A DNA stretch of 64,000 nt from RH-AL1 sp965198715 (GTDB lineage Bacteria > Pseudomonadota > Alphaproteobacteria > Rhizobiales > Beijerinckiaceae): the NCBI GenBank assembly GCA_965198715.1, contig CBDAPV010000001.1:1736001-1800000 (forward strand), given 5' to 3'. Under the pieces are notes generated by a model. It did not search any database and was not told the origin of the DNA. It saw only the letters and a program-made list of their open reading frames with translations. Below are positions 52,306-61,426 of this stretch, in pieces. Positions within the stretch are counted from its first letter, which is position 1. Each line of letters begins with the position of its first letter. Made by a program: the position numbers and the translations under genes.

Positions 52306-53891
52306 TCCAGCCGACCTTCGCCGAGTACCAGGCGATGCTTCGCTGCGACTTCTACCTCTTCCTCACCCGCTGCTTCGGCGAATTGCACGCCAGCGCCTCG
52401 TTCCTGTCGAACTGGCACATCGAGGTCATGGCAGCGAAGCTCGAAGCCTGCCGCCGCGGCGAGATCAAGCGGCTGATCATCAACATACCGCCGCGCCACC
52501 TGAAGTCGCTCACCGCCTCGATCGCCCTACCCGCCTGGTGGCTGGGGCACGACCCAGGCGCCTCCATCATTAATGTGAGCTACGCCCAGGACCTCTCCGA
52601 CAAGCTCGCCCGCGACTGCCGCACGATCATGAACGCCCGCTGGTACCGCCAGCTGTTCGCGACTCGCCTGAGCGACAGGCGCGTCGCCCTCCAGGAGATC
52701 TCGACCACGCGCGGCGGCTTCCGCCTCGCGACCTCGATCGGTGGCGTGCTGACCGGCCGAGGCGGCGACGTCATCATCATCGACGATCCGCTCAAGCCGG
52801 ACGAGGCGGTGTCCGAGACCCGGCGCAAGGCGGTCAACGAGTGGTACGACGCGACCCTGCTCAGCCGGCTCAACGACAAGCGCACAGGCGCCATCGTCAT
52901 CATCATGCAGCGGCTGCACGAGGACGATCTCGTCGGCCATCTCCTGGCGCGCGAGGACTGGCACGTCGTCTCCTTCCCCGCCATCGCCGAGGAGAACGAG
53001 GCGCACGAGATCGCGACGCCTTTCGGTCCCCGTCGCTTCGCTCGCGAGACCGGCGAGGCGCTGCATCCCGCGCGCGAGCCGATCGCGACGCTGGATGCTC
53101 TGCGTCGCACGATCGGCGACTACAACTTTTCTGGCCAGTACCAGCAGCGGCCGGCGCCGCTCGGCGGCGGCATGATCAAGGAGGTCTGGTTCAAACGATA
53201 CGACGTGCCGCCGGCCGCCTTCGACCAGGTTGTTCAGAGCTGGGACACGGCCAACAAGGTGAGCGAGCTCGCCGACTTCTCCGTGTGCACGACCTGGGGA
53301 TTGAAGGCAGGTGATTTTTATCTGCTCAACGTGCTTCGCAAGAAGCTCTCGTACCCTGATCTGAAGCGTGCGGTGCAGGATCAGCGACATGCTTTTGGCG
53401 CGACGGTGATCCTGATCGAGGACAAAGCCTCGGGCACCCAGCTGATCCAGGACCTGCTCGCCGAGGGCGTCTCGATGGTGAAGGGCTGCAAGCCCGAAGG
53501 CGACAAGGTCATGCGTGTCCACGCCCAGAGCGCCACGATGGAGAACGGCTTCGTGTTCCTGCCCGAGCAGGCGCACTGGCTGGACGACTACCTCCACGAG
53601 ATGCTCGTCTTTCCGAAGGGGCGCCACGACGATCAGGTCGACTCCACCGCACAAGCCTTCGCCTGGGCCAAGCAGCGCTCGCCAAACACCGGCATGATCG
53701 ACTTCTACGCGCGCCTGGCCGCCGGACAAGCGGATGGCGGCAATTGCGCGAAGACGCGCTTGCTCGTGCCGGCTGGCACGACGACCGTGTACCTGAGCGA
53801 CGGCTCATGCCCAGCAGTCCGCGATGGCGCAATCGAGGTGCCCGAGAGCGAGGCGGCGCCGCTGCTCGCCGTAGGTTTCATGCGTTTGTGA
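52302..53891 (+). CDS. terL: Phage terminase large subunit
   Basis: 529 aa. The N-terminal ATPase has the Walker A variant PPRHLKSLTASI (near residue 64) and the Walker B DVIIIDDPLKPDEAVSETRR. The C-terminal RNase H-like nuclease has QSWDTANK and VILIEDKASGTQLIQDLL and a late acidic DDQVDSTAQAFAWA. It packages phage DNA into capsids. The start overlaps DUF5681 by four bases. No portal, capsid or tail genes follow, so this is a relict packaging module. The last 70 bases of the gene are duplicated at 59796. Confidence 0.93.
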   Translation: MIQPTFAEYQAMLRCDFYLFLTRCFGELHASASFLSNWHIEVMAAKLEACRRGEIKRLIINIPPRHLKSLTASIALPAWWLGHDPGASIINVSYAQDLSDKLARDCRTIMNARWYRQLFATRLSDRRVALQEISTTRGGFRLATSIGGVLTGRGGDVIIIDDPLKPDEAVSETRRKAVNEWYDATLLSRLNDKRTGAIVIIMQRLHEDDLVGHLLAREDWHVVSFPAIAEENEAHEIATPFGPRRFARETGEALHPAREPIATLDALRRTIGDYNFSGQYQQRPAPLGGGMIKEVWFKRYDVPPAAFDQVVQSWDTANKVSELADFSVCTTWGLKAGDFYLLNVLRKKLSYPDLKRAVQDQRHAFGATVILIEDKASGTQLIQDLLAEGVSMVKGCKPEGDKVMRVHAQSATMENGFVFLPEQAHWLDDYLHEMLVFPKGRHDDQVDSTAQAFAWAKQRSPNTGMIDFYARLAAGQADGGNCAKTRLLVPAGTTTVYLSDGSCPAVRDGAIEVPESEAAPLLAVGFMRL

Positions 53892-53974
53892 GGGCGTCGA
53901 TCTCAGCGCACCGTCGGACTCATCTTGCGGCGTCACGAGACCAGCATCGCCGTGCCAAACGACGTAAGCTGGCT
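53822..53974 (+). repeat. Direct repeat, left copy (terminase 3' end and downstream)
   Basis: About 153 bases spanning the last 70 bases of terL and 83 bases beyond. A copy at 59796-59947 in the same orientation is about 90 percent identical by eye. The two copies bracket 5.8 kb that contain the recombinase/IS91 unit, the MarR cluster and the esterase. It holds a segment ending in AACGACGTAAGCTGGCT. Confidence 0.9.
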
Positions 53975-54101
53975 GTAGAACGAACCCGCTGCGCGGGAGG
54001 GCTGCGGCTGCGTTGAGATAGGAGATCGTTCGGCTGGCGCCGCTTGAGCGACGTCGGAAGCAAACAGAGCATCTCGGCTCCTTCACCCAGGGAGCCATCC
54101 G

Positions 54102-55010
54102 ATGAACGGTCTCAAGCCCGCTGCTCCAATCAGCCCTTTACGCCAACGACTGATCGACGACATGACCATGCGCCGGTTCTCGCGAGAGACGCAGCGCAAC
54201 TACATCCGCGACGTCGGGCGGCTCGCCACTTTCCTGGGGCGCTCGCCCGGTAGGGCCACGGCGAAGGACCTGCGCTGCTTCCAGGTCGAGCAGCGCGAGG
54301 CCGGCGTTCCTGTTCCAACGATGAACAGCATCGTGGCGGCGCTGCGGTTCTTCTTCACGCACACGCTCGATCGGCCTGATCTCGCGCGCAAGCTGGTCCG
54401 GCTGGCCCATCCGCGCAAGCTGCCCGTGGTGCTGAGCCGCGACGAGGTCGCCCGCCTGCTCGACGCGACCACCTGCCTCAAGCACCAGGCGGCGTTGTCG
54501 GTCGCCTACGGCGCGGGTCTTCGCGTCGCCGAGGTCTCGTTGTTGAAGGTCGCCGACATCGACAGCGAGCGCATGTTGCTCAGGGTCGAGCGCGGCAAGG
54601 GAGGCCAGTACCGCAACGCCTTGCTCTCGGCCGATCTGCTGAACCTGCTGCGTCAATGGTGGACGCTTGGGCGCCAGCAAGGCGTGATGCATCGCGACGG
54701 CTGGCTGTTCCCGGGCCAGCATGCGCTGAAGCCGATCAGCACGCGCCAGCTCCATCGCATCGTCGCCGAGGCAGCGCACGCGGCGGACATCGCCAAGCGG
54801 GTCGGTCCGCACACCCTGCGCCATAGCTTCGCGACCCACCTCCTCGAGGACGGCGTCGACATCCGGATCATCCAAGCGCTGCTCGGCCACGCCAAGCTGG
54901 ACAACACCGCCTTCTACACCCGGGTCGCGACGCGCATGGTCCGCGCCGTCACCAGCCCGCTCGACAAGCTCGGCATGCTCAGGATCGGAGAGCACGCGCC
55001 GGGCGGTTGA
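54102..55010 (+). CDS. Tyrosine recombinase/integrase, IS91-associated
   Basis: 302 aa, XerC/D-like. The N-terminal SAM-like domain (RLIDDMTMRRFSRETQRNYI) is followed by the catalytic domain. Catalytic residues are the Arg in YGAGLRVAEVSLLKVAD, HTLRHSFATHLLE (His-x-x-Arg), LLGHAKLDNTAFY with the His, and the nucleophile Tyr in TAFYTRVA. It stands four bases before the IS91-type transposase, an arrangement known for integrase-carrying IS91 relatives; a companion in the element, not an independent prophage integrase. Confidence 0.9.
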   Translation: MNGLKPAAPISPLRQRLIDDMTMRRFSRETQRNYIRDVGRLATFLGRSPGRATAKDLRCFQVEQREAGVPVPTMNSIVAALRFFFTHTLDRPDLARKLVRLAHPRKLPVVLSRDEVARLLDATTCLKHQAALSVAYGAGLRVAEVSLLKVADIDSERMLLRVERGKGGQYRNALLSADLLNLLRQWWTLGRQQGVMHRDGWLFPGQHALKPISTRQLHRIVAEAAHAADIAKRVGPHTLRHSFATHLLEDGVDIRIIQALLGHAKLDNTAFYTRVATRMVRAVTSPLDKLGMLRIGEHAPGG

Positions 55011-55014
55011 CGCC

Positions 55015-56262
55015 TTGCGCGCCTCTCTCGAGGTCGCCGACATCTTCCGTGCCGCCGGCCCAGCGTACCGCACCGCTCATGCCGGGCACCTGAGCCTGCA
55101 CCAGCTCAAGGTCATGGCGGCGATCGAGACCTGTCGCACCGCAGCTCTCGGCGGCCACGTCGACGCTTGTGACGACTGCGGCTTGGTCCGCATCGCCTAC
55201 AACAGCTGCCGCAACCGGCACTGCCCCAAGTGCCAGGGCGCGGCGGCGCGTACCTGGTTGGCCGAGCGCCAGGCGGACCTGCTCCCGGTAGGCTACTTTC
55301 ATGTCGTCTTCACGCTGCCGGCCGAGGTCGCCGCCATCGCCTTCGGCAACAAGGCGGTCGTCTACGACCTCCTCTTCAAGGCGGCGTCGGAGACCATGCT
55401 CACCATAGCCGCCGACCCGAAGCATCTGGGTGCCCGCATCGGCATCACGGCCGTGCTCCATACCTGGGGCGGAGCTGGCTTGAGGCTCCGGCGAGCGTAG
55501 CTCGTTGGAGAAGCCAGCGGAGGGTCGGCGCTGACCCACCACCCCCACATCCACATGATCGTGCCCGGCGGCGGCCTCTCGCTCGACGGCCAGCGCTGGG
55601 TCTCGTCACGCCCGGCCTTCCTGCTGCCGGTGCGGGTTCTCGGCAAGCTGTTCCGACGGCTGTTCCTGACGCGCCTGCTCGAGCTGCATGCTGCAGGCCG
55701 CCTACAGTTCTTCGGCGATCAGCTCGGCCACGCCGACCGGCGCGCGTTCCTGCGCCATCTGGCGCCCGTTCGAAAGCAGCGCTGGGTCGTCTATGCCAAG
55801 GCGCCGTTCGCCGGGCCCAAGGCCGTGCTCGCCTACCTGTCGCGCTACACGCACCGCGTCGCCATTGCGAACCGCCGACTGATCTCGCACGACGAGTCCG
55901 GTATCACCTTCCGCTACAAGGACTATCGTCGCGACGGCGCCGAGCGCCACCGCACCATGACGCTTCGCACCGACGAGTTCATCCGCCGCTTTCTGCTGCA
56001 CGTCCTGCCCAAAGGCTTCCACCGCATCCGGCACTACGGCCTGCTCGCCAGCACCGGCCGCAAGGCCAATCTCGCCAAGGCCAGGGACCTGCTCGCCGTG
56101 CCTGCGCCAAGCGCGACGGAGGAGCCTACCGCACCGCCGGACCATCAGCCGCCGTGCCCATGCTGCGGCGGCCGCATGACGATCATCAAGACCTTCGAGC
56201 GCGGGAGGCAAGCGCGAGCGCCGCCAAATACCGCCGTGCCGACCCGGACGGTGTCATTGTGA
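55015..56262 (+). pseudogene. IS91-family transposase interrupted by a small insertion
   Basis: HUH-type rolling-circle transposase. The zinc-binding N-terminus reads CDDCGLVRIAYNSCRNRHCP KCQ. The catalytic HUH motif is HPHIHMIVPGGG near the restart, and the relaxase tyrosine lies in YLSRYTHRVAIANRRL. The frame is intact except for an insertion of about 54 bases (18 codons) right before the HUH motif that brings an in-frame TAG at 55498-55500. Removing the insertion restores WGSALTHHPHIH. The C-terminus ends with a second zinc ribbon (CPCCGGRM) and an altered tail. Probably inactive. Confidence 0.88.
55474..55518. mobile_element. Small palindromic insertion element inside the IS91 transposase
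   Basis: An imperfect palindrome of 45 bases. The left arm GCTGGCTT pairs with AAGCCAGC at the right, with inner pairings CTCC/GGAG and GAGC/GCTC around a GTA loop. GCGGA occurs at 55469-55473 and again at 55517-55521, as expected of a 5-base target duplication. It has no coding capacity, so a REP-like or MITE-like element moved by a transposase supplied elsewhere is likely. Confidence 0.75.
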
Positions 56263-56644
56263 TCCGGCACGACCCACACCTCCCTCGCGTCTCGGCCCGG
56301 CGGCCTCGACGATCGCTCCCACGCGTCTTCCTGCGCCTGATCGTGCGATTGTATCCGCGGATCTGCCCCGATCGTCCGGCCTCGAACCTTCAGCATCCTG
56401 GAAGCGATCACCCAGCGGAGACCTCAAACTGCTTCCTTGCCTTCGCCAGCGACATTGATCGAAACTGTCCTCGCGCTCGCCGGCACAAGTCGTTCCTCAA
56501 AATCCCATAGACCTTCACCGGCGGCCCGCGGGTTCGTTCTTCGGCCACTTTCGTACGCCTAACGGCGCCCGAAACTCTTCACGAAAGCAGCCAGGCTGCT
56601 CCCGGCGATCCTGCGGCAGTAAGCTGACAGAAGCTCACTCCGGC
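56263..56644. other. Non-coding stretch after the IS91-type gene
   Basis: About 380 bases between the transposase stop and the ester cyclase gene. Weak frames only. It may contain the terminal (ori/ter) end of the IS91-type element, but I cannot define it. Confidence 0.4.
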
Positions 56645-57091
56645 TTACCCCACCAGCTTTTCAAGAAGGCCTTTGCCGGTGTTCAGCGTGGCGCCAAGTT
56701 GCTTGACGAGGCCTAACTCGTCCGATGATCCCCAACGTTCAACGATCTTGCCGTTCTCGTATCGGCCAATCTGCATGCCGCGCGCCTCGAACGACTTTCC
56801 GGTCGGCGCTATGCCCATGAAGTCACCCTTATGTGTCCCATGAATCTTGTATGCCATCGCGAGATTATTCTCATCCTGGACGATATGATCGACAGTGACC
56901 TTCAGATCGGGAAACGCGGTTCGCATCATGGAGAAGAACTTGATAAATCCTTCAGGCCCTTTACCTTGACCAGGCGCCGGATCATGCTCGACGACATCGG
57001 CAGAGAAGATCTCGTTTAGCGCCTGCAGATCGCCAGATGATACGGCTTCGCCTAGCTTTTTCGTCGCTTCAAGGTTTTGTTCTTTGCTCAT
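56645..57091 (-). CDS. SnoaL-like ester cyclase
   Basis: 148-aa NTF2-like alpha+beta-barrel protein: ATKKLGEAVSSGDLQALNEI, VVEHDPAPGQGKGPEG, the long FSMMRTAFPDLKVTVDHI segment, and VERWGSSDELGLVKQLGA at the C-terminus, all typical of the ester cyclase/SnoaL family. Substrate unknown; most members have unassigned roles in secondary metabolism or detoxification. Its ATG overlaps the stop of the 45-aa ORF and it lies downstream of an OhrR-like regulator, so oxidative-stress or xenobiotic response is plausible. Confidence 0.85.
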   Translation of the reverse strand: MSKEQNLEATKKLGEAVSSGDLQALNEIFSADVVEHDPAPGQGKGPEGFIKFFSMMRTAFPDLKVTVDHIVQDENNLAMAYKIHGTHKGDFMGIAPTGKSFEARGMQIGRYENGKIVERWGSSDELGLVKQLGATLNTGKGLLEKLVG

Positions 57092-57225
57092 GTAAGGTTC
57101 TCCTCGGGGATTGACATGTCTGTCATGCTCTCCACCGCGCGAACGCCTTCGAGTTGGGGCGCTGCCAATGTGGCGGCTGAAAAGGTGAAGGGGCTGGCAG
57201 CAGCTAAAATCGTAGCGCGGACCAT
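57088..57225 (-). CDS. Small leader-like secreted peptide (45 aa)
   Basis: A 45-codon frame from the ATG at 57225, with AGGAGAG upstream (spacing about 5), to a TGA at 57090-57088 that overlaps the ATG of the ester cyclase. It starts MVRATILAAASPFTFSAA, which resembles a signal peptide (cleavage after LAA near residue 22). Overlapping stop and start suggest translational coupling. It could be the leftover start of a longer exported protein, a leader peptide or a real small secreted protein; I cannot tell which. The MarR stop lies 36 bases upstream. Confidence 0.45.
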   Translation of the reverse strand: MVRATILAAASPFTFSAATLAAPQLEGVRAVESMTDMSIPEENLT

Positions 57226-57261
57226 ACAGCTCTCCTATTTAGGCTATCGTGCAGGCTTCGC

Positions 57262-57753
57262 TCAAGTTGTCATTTCAAAAGATGAGGCCTTACTGGCCTC
57301 ATCAGACGAGAAGCCCAGATTGTCACGCAGCGCCATGATGCGGTTCATCAAATCTTTTATTTCGACCGGAGCGAGCTTGGTCATACACTTAAGATCTTCG
57401 TGCATTGCCTCAGCCTGAAGCTCGAGAGCGCGCCCCGAAGCCGTCAACTTGATGTTGACTTGACGCTCATCGTTTGCGGTACGTATACGTACGATTAGAC
57501 CCTGCTGTTCAAGGCGTCTTAAGAGCGGGGTCAACGTCCCAGTCGAGAGCTGAAGGTCGCCACCTATGTCGCTTACACGCAGATCGTCCTTCTCCCACAA
57601 AACTAGCAAGACGAGATACTGCGGGTAGGTCAAGCCTAAAGGTTCCAGAAGAATCCGGTAGGCTTTTGTAAACGCGTGGAAAGCTGAGTAAACAGCGAAA
57701 CAAAGGTGCTCACGGGGAGGTGATGTCCTCCGCTTCTTCTTAGGTGCGTACAT
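57262..57753 (-). CDS. MarR-family regulator, OhrR-like
   Basis: 163 aa. Winged-helix repressor with the OhrR pattern HLCFAVYSAFHAFTKAYRIL, in which the Cys (near residue 18) is the peroxide-sensing cysteine, then GLTYPQYLVLLVLWEKDDLR, the recognition helix LSTGTLTPLLRRLEQQGLI and the wing RTANDERQVNIKLT. OhrR normally represses ohr; no ohr gene is present in the window. The small ORF and ester cyclase follow on the same strand with short gaps and are its likely targets. Confidence 0.9.
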   Translation of the reverse strand: MYAPKKKRRTSPPREHLCFAVYSAFHAFTKAYRILLEPLGLTYPQYLVLLVLWEKDDLRVSDIGGDLQLSTGTLTPLLRRLEQQGLIVRIRTANDERQVNIKLTASGRALELQAEAMHEDLKCMTKLAPVEIKDLMNRIMALRDNLGFSSDEASKASSFEMTT

Positions 57754-58090
57754 CGTTCGGCCTTTGATCTCGCATAAGTTTTTGCCTACCGCAAACTACT
57801 GCTTTATGGAAGCATATCGACCAGATCCAAATTCGGCCGGTCGGCGGCTTCACAGTGCATGCGGGTTGGGTGTATTGTCGAGCGTGCCGTCTTTCAACAC
57901 AAAAGATTGTAGGTCCTATCTAACGGAGGCAGGCTACCGAAGTCTGATTGAGACGACATCCTGAAGGCAAGAAAGCCAAGTTACCCGAGGTTGAGTATTA
58001 TCATCGCCCAGGACCTCGGCTTGGAATTTGAGAGCGCCGGAACGTTTGTAGCGCAGGGCTTTGCGCAAAGCCAAGCTCAATTAAATGGGA
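57754..58090. other. Intergenic stretch upstream of the MarR gene
   Basis: About 335 bases between the marR start and the 3' end of the leftward SGNH hydrolase gene. It contains the marR promoter. I see no gene and no clear OhrR palindrome. Confidence 0.45.
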
Positions 58091-59473
58091 CTACTTGACA
58101 GCAACACCGAAGATCGAGATCGGCGTGCAGTCAGCCATATGCGAGTAACCAGCAGCATTCGGATGGAGGTGGTCGCCGCTGTCGTACTTTGGGTTGAGCT
58201 GGCTGGTGTTGGCGGGGTTCTGCATGCAGGTCGAGAGATCAATGGTAGCGTCGGCAAGATTGCTGCCAGGACCCGTCAAGATCCAGGTGTTGACCTGGCG
58301 CCGGAGCGCGTCGCTAATCGCCGTGCCATGCAGGGCGCCACCTGACACGGGAGCCGGCAAAATGCCTTGAAACGCAATTGTGACAGGAGCGAACTGGCTG
58401 GCTTCTGCGCCTAATGCCGGCAGGATCGTTGTAAGTACAGCTCTGATCCGATGACTATGGAGTTGAGTGATCAAGGTTGTCAAATCGGCTTCGATTGTCT
58501 TGACAATGGTAGGATCGCCAAGCGTCTGCGCAGGAAGGTCAAATGCAATATCATTGATGCCTAGGCCGATAATTGCATCGGTCGCGCCGGGCACGCTTAA
58601 GACATCTGTACCTAGACGATCTATTCCAGACGGACCAAAGAACGGCAAAAATGGTCCTGCTGTTAAGCGATTGCCAGCAATACCAGCATTGACAAAGCTA
58701 AATTGCGAGTAGCCGTTTGTGGATACAACCTTCTTTTGTATGTAGTCTTCATAGCGTTCCTCAAATCCAAGATTGGTGATGTTTTCTACAAAAGTGTTCT
58801 CAACAGCCTTGTTGACTTGTAGCCCGTCAGTGATCGAGTCTCCGAAGGAGACTACGACGCGGGGAGAGGCGTTCATGCTGAAGACGTCTAGTTCGTTGAT
58901 GTAGTGCCACGACGCTTGGAAAAGCGCACCTTGAGTCAACTCAAACGGGAGAAATCCACCTCCCGACTCCGGCGCAGCTAAGGCGGTTGCCGAGAAATAA
59001 TTGACCTCGCGCGAAACGGAGTGCGTCTCGGAAGCGACAGGAATGGTGCCGGGAAGCGCCTGCATGCTAATCGCTAGCTTCGTAAAGCTGACGACTGGGA
59101 AGCTCATTGGATCGCTTGTAACCGTCGCCCCTGGCGGTATGGTGACACTGGATGAACCGCCAAACGTAAGTTGCTTATTGCTACCTACGACAACCGCAGC
59201 TCCGCTTTGCTGTGCTCCAATCCACACTTGAGAAAAAGTGACAGGCATAATGCCAAGGCGGTTCGTCAGCGTAAGCCGCAGAGCATCACCGCTCACCCGT
59301 GGCGAAATGATCTCCCGTAGCGTCTGCGTGCCGGGCGGTATTATGCCGGTCGCACCAGCTGGGTCGCCCGTCCATGCGCCGAGCCATCCGGCGGCGCTGG
59401 CGGGAGAAACCACCGTGGAACATAGCAAAGCAGCTGCGGCAGCGTGTGTGATCAGACAACGATAAAGCTTCAT
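58091..59473 (-). CDS. Secreted SGNH/GDSL hydrolase
   Basis: 460 aa from the ATG at 59473, where a signal peptide begins (MKLYRCLITHAAAAALLCST, cleavage after SASA near 32). The N-terminal approx. 170 residues form a beta-rich domain; the SGNH fold follows. Block I is VVSFGDSITDGL with the nucleophile Ser near residue 211. The Gly block is around AGNRL, Asn is in GLGINDIAF, and the catalytic Asp/His are in DSGDHLHPNAAGY near 441. An esterase or deacylase acting outside the cytoplasm; the substrate may be a polysaccharide acyl group or ester. It is a single gene. Confidence 0.9.
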   Translation of the reverse strand: MKLYRCLITHAAAAALLCSTVVSPASAAGWLGAWTGDPAGATGIIPPGTQTLREIISPRVSGDALRLTLTNRLGIMPVTFSQVWIGAQQSGAAVVVGSNKQLTFGGSSSVTIPPGATVTSDPMSFPVVSFTKLAISMQALPGTIPVASETHSVSREVNYFSATALAAPESGGGFLPFELTQGALFQASWHYINELDVFSMNASPRVVVSFGDSITDGLQVNKAVENTFVENITNLGFEERYEDYIQKKVVSTNGYSQFSFVNAGIAGNRLTAGPFLPFFGPSGIDRLGTDVLSVPGATDAIIGLGINDIAFDLPAQTLGDPTIVKTIEADLTTLITQLHSHRIRAVLTTILPALGAEASQFAPVTIAFQGILPAPVSGGALHGTAISDALRRQVNTWILTGPGSNLADATIDLSTCMQNPANTSQLNPKYDSGDHLHPNAAGYSHMADCTPISIFGVAVK

Positions 59474-59795
59474 CTCGCCTCTCCCACGGTATGTAAGGTA
59501 TGTTGTGTGCGACATTGGCTTGCACGACATGCTCATCGCTAAAGATCCATGGTTCATCGGTCAACGTGATTGGATAGGCAAAGAGCTCAAAAAATAGAGT
59601 ACATGTGTTTTAAGGACTGTCGATTGTTTTGGCGCTCTGCCTCAATCGTGATGCCGACTATTTAGGCGTTTGACGTGGAAGGTGAACGACATCACCATCG
59701 GCGCAAGGAGGGCTAGCCGGCATTCTTTCCCCTTTTGTTGAACGGCTACCCTTCGGCACCGAAAACCGCTCCACAGCACCGGAGAACTTAGCGGC
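59474..59795. other. Intergenic stretch, no gene seen
   Basis: About 320 bases upstream of the SGNH hydrolase. It holds that gene's promoter region and then sequence without recognisable coding character before the duplicated terminase end. Confidence 0.4.
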
Positions 59796-59947
59796 CGATG
59801 GCGCAATCGAGATGCCCGAGAGCGAGGCGGCGCCGCTGCTCGCCGTAGATTTCGTACGATTGTAGGGCGTCGACCTCAGCGCACCGTCGGACTCATCTTG
59901 CGGCGTCACGATACCTGCATCGACGTGCCAAACGACGTAAGCTGGCT
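59796..59947 (+). repeat. Direct repeat, right copy (terminase 3' end)
   Basis: Same orientation and sequence as 53822-53974 (about 90 percent identical). It encodes the last residues of TerL (IEMPESEAAPLLAVDFVRL, then a stop) but no other terminase sequence precedes it, so it is a copy of the 3' end only. The frame here is disconnected from any gene. Confidence 0.9.
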
Positions 59948-60124
59948 ACGAGCAGACGGTCTGCTTCGGATCGCTTGACGCAAATTACGGCTTCTCGTCG
60001 CGCGATCTGCCGGCGACGAGGAAGCAACGGCCCTTCCCCCGGCTGGCCGGCGACCGACGCCGCGCCGCCGGACATCACCGTGCCGGAGATCATCTGCGCA
60101 GCCTAGCTACCGGCTTCCGCCGGA

Positions 60125-60335
60125 GTGGTAAAGGAAGCGACTGTTAACGTTTCCACTACGACAGCCACGCAAAGCTCGAGACGCACCTCGCCAACCTCAC
60201 CAGCGCCTAAACTTCGCGCGCCGCCTGAAGACCCTGAAAGGTCTCACAACTCACGGATTCATCTGCAAACACTGGACATCAGAGCCGGACGATCCAAGCC
60301 CAATCCGCTCCAGCAAATGCCAAGACTAAAACACC
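60125..60335 (+). pseudogene. IS481-family transposase 3' remnant
   Basis: Reads VKEATV, then RFHYDSHAKLETHLANLTSA, NFARRLKTLKGLTTHGFICK and WTSEPD, ending at MPRLKHL. This is the C-terminal region of an IS481 transposase (YNFARRLKTLxGLTP, WTSEPDRF), with frame shifts and no N-terminus. Confidence 0.75.
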
Positions 60336-60553
60336 TTGCTCGAGGTCCGCGATCATCTCAACACGCTCATGCGGGAGACGTCCGACTATTTCGGACACAG
60401 GACCCGCCTGGCTGCCTATCGGGCCACCGACCACCACGTCGAAACGCGATTGCCTATCATGCTCTAGAGCCGTTCCCCAGCGAGCCGAGTCGCAGCCTGG
60501 CTTAGCGGCGGCAGTTCTGATTCTCTTGCGTTGGTCCGTAAGGGAGTGCCGCC

Positions 60554-61426
60554 GTGGCAGCCGCCTTATCACTCGACCTGCGCCACCGCGTGATCGCGGC
60601 GATCGAGGCCGGTGCCTCCTGTCGTAAAGCCGCCGAGCGCTTCGGCATCGGCGTGGCGACGGCGATCCGCTGGCACGCCCAGGTCCGGCGGGACGGCCGC
60701 ATTGCGGCCAAGCCGACGGGCGGAGATCACGCCTCGCATCGCGTCGAGGCGCAGGCCGCCCTGATCCTGAAAACCTGTGAGGAGCAGCCGCAGATCTTCT
60801 TGCGCGAGTTGCGCGATCTGCTCGGGGAGCGCGGCGTGCAAACCAGCACCAGCGGCCTGTCTCGGTTCTTCGCCCGCCACGGGATCACCCGTAAAAAGGG
60901 GCGCTCCACGCCGCCGAGCAAGACCGGCCGGACGTGAAGGCGGCGCGACTGGCCTGGTTCGAAGGCCAACCCGACCTCGGGCTGTCGCATCGCGGTACCG
61001 CAGGGCCACTACAAAACCACCACCGTCACGGCTGCACTGCGCGCCTCGGGGCCGCTGGCCATCGACCTCAAGGACGGCGCAACGACGGGCGCGCACTTCC
61101 GCAGCTACGTCGCCGATACGCTGGCGCCCCTGCTCGAACCGGGCGACGTCGTGATCATGGACAATCTCTCCGTCCACAAGGTGACGGGCGTGCGCGAGGC
61201 GATCGAAAGGGTCGGCGCCCGACTGCTCTACCTGCTCGATCGGGTTGAAGTCCGGCGAGTAGGACGGCAGCTCTTCGCCAAGTTGAAGGCCTTGCTGCGC
61301 ACCGCCGCCGCACGCACCATCCCCGCGCTGTGGCAGACCATCCGAAAGGCCTTCACGGGCTTCAAACAACAAGAATGTCGAAACTACATCGCCGCATCAG
61401 GATACGATGCTTACGATCCAACATGA
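60554..61426 (+). pseudogene. IS630 transposase with frameshift, deletion and micro-inversion
   Basis: The N-terminal HTH part (60554-60937) starts MAAALSLDLRHRVIAAIEAG and is intact to ARHGITRKKGRS. The frame then shifts. Just after AWFEGQPDL the segment with the first catalytic Asp (family motif IDETW) is deleted. The segment GHYKTTTVTAALRASGPLAI follows in another frame. From 61151, MIMDNLSVHKVTG supplies the second catalytic Asp. The third, the Glu of YSPDFNPIEQ, is lost because 61232-61270 is inverted. The end reads LFAKLKALLRTAAARTIPAL. It cannot be active. Confidence 0.88.
61232..61270 (-). other. 39-base micro-inversion in the transposase catalytic motif
   Basis: Read on the minus strand these 39 bases encode LPSYSPDFNPIEQ, exactly the catalytic Glu motif that the plus-strand protein lacks at this point. 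Flipping them gives LYLPSYSPDFNPIEQLFAKL in perfect register. The ends are a 4-base inverted repeat (CTGC...GCAG). The length is a multiple of three so the frame is unchanged. Confidence 0.9.

Noticed and set aside
54102..55010. Integrase of an active prophage
   Set aside because: It is directly coupled to an IS91-type transposase, with no att site or tRNA nearby, so it is treated as a companion gene of that element.
57479..57492. Perfect 14-base palindrome GTACGTATACGTAC
   Set aside because: It lies inside the marR coding region and reads as ordinary codons; it resembles the fmd motif only in ACGTATA and has no matching partner half.
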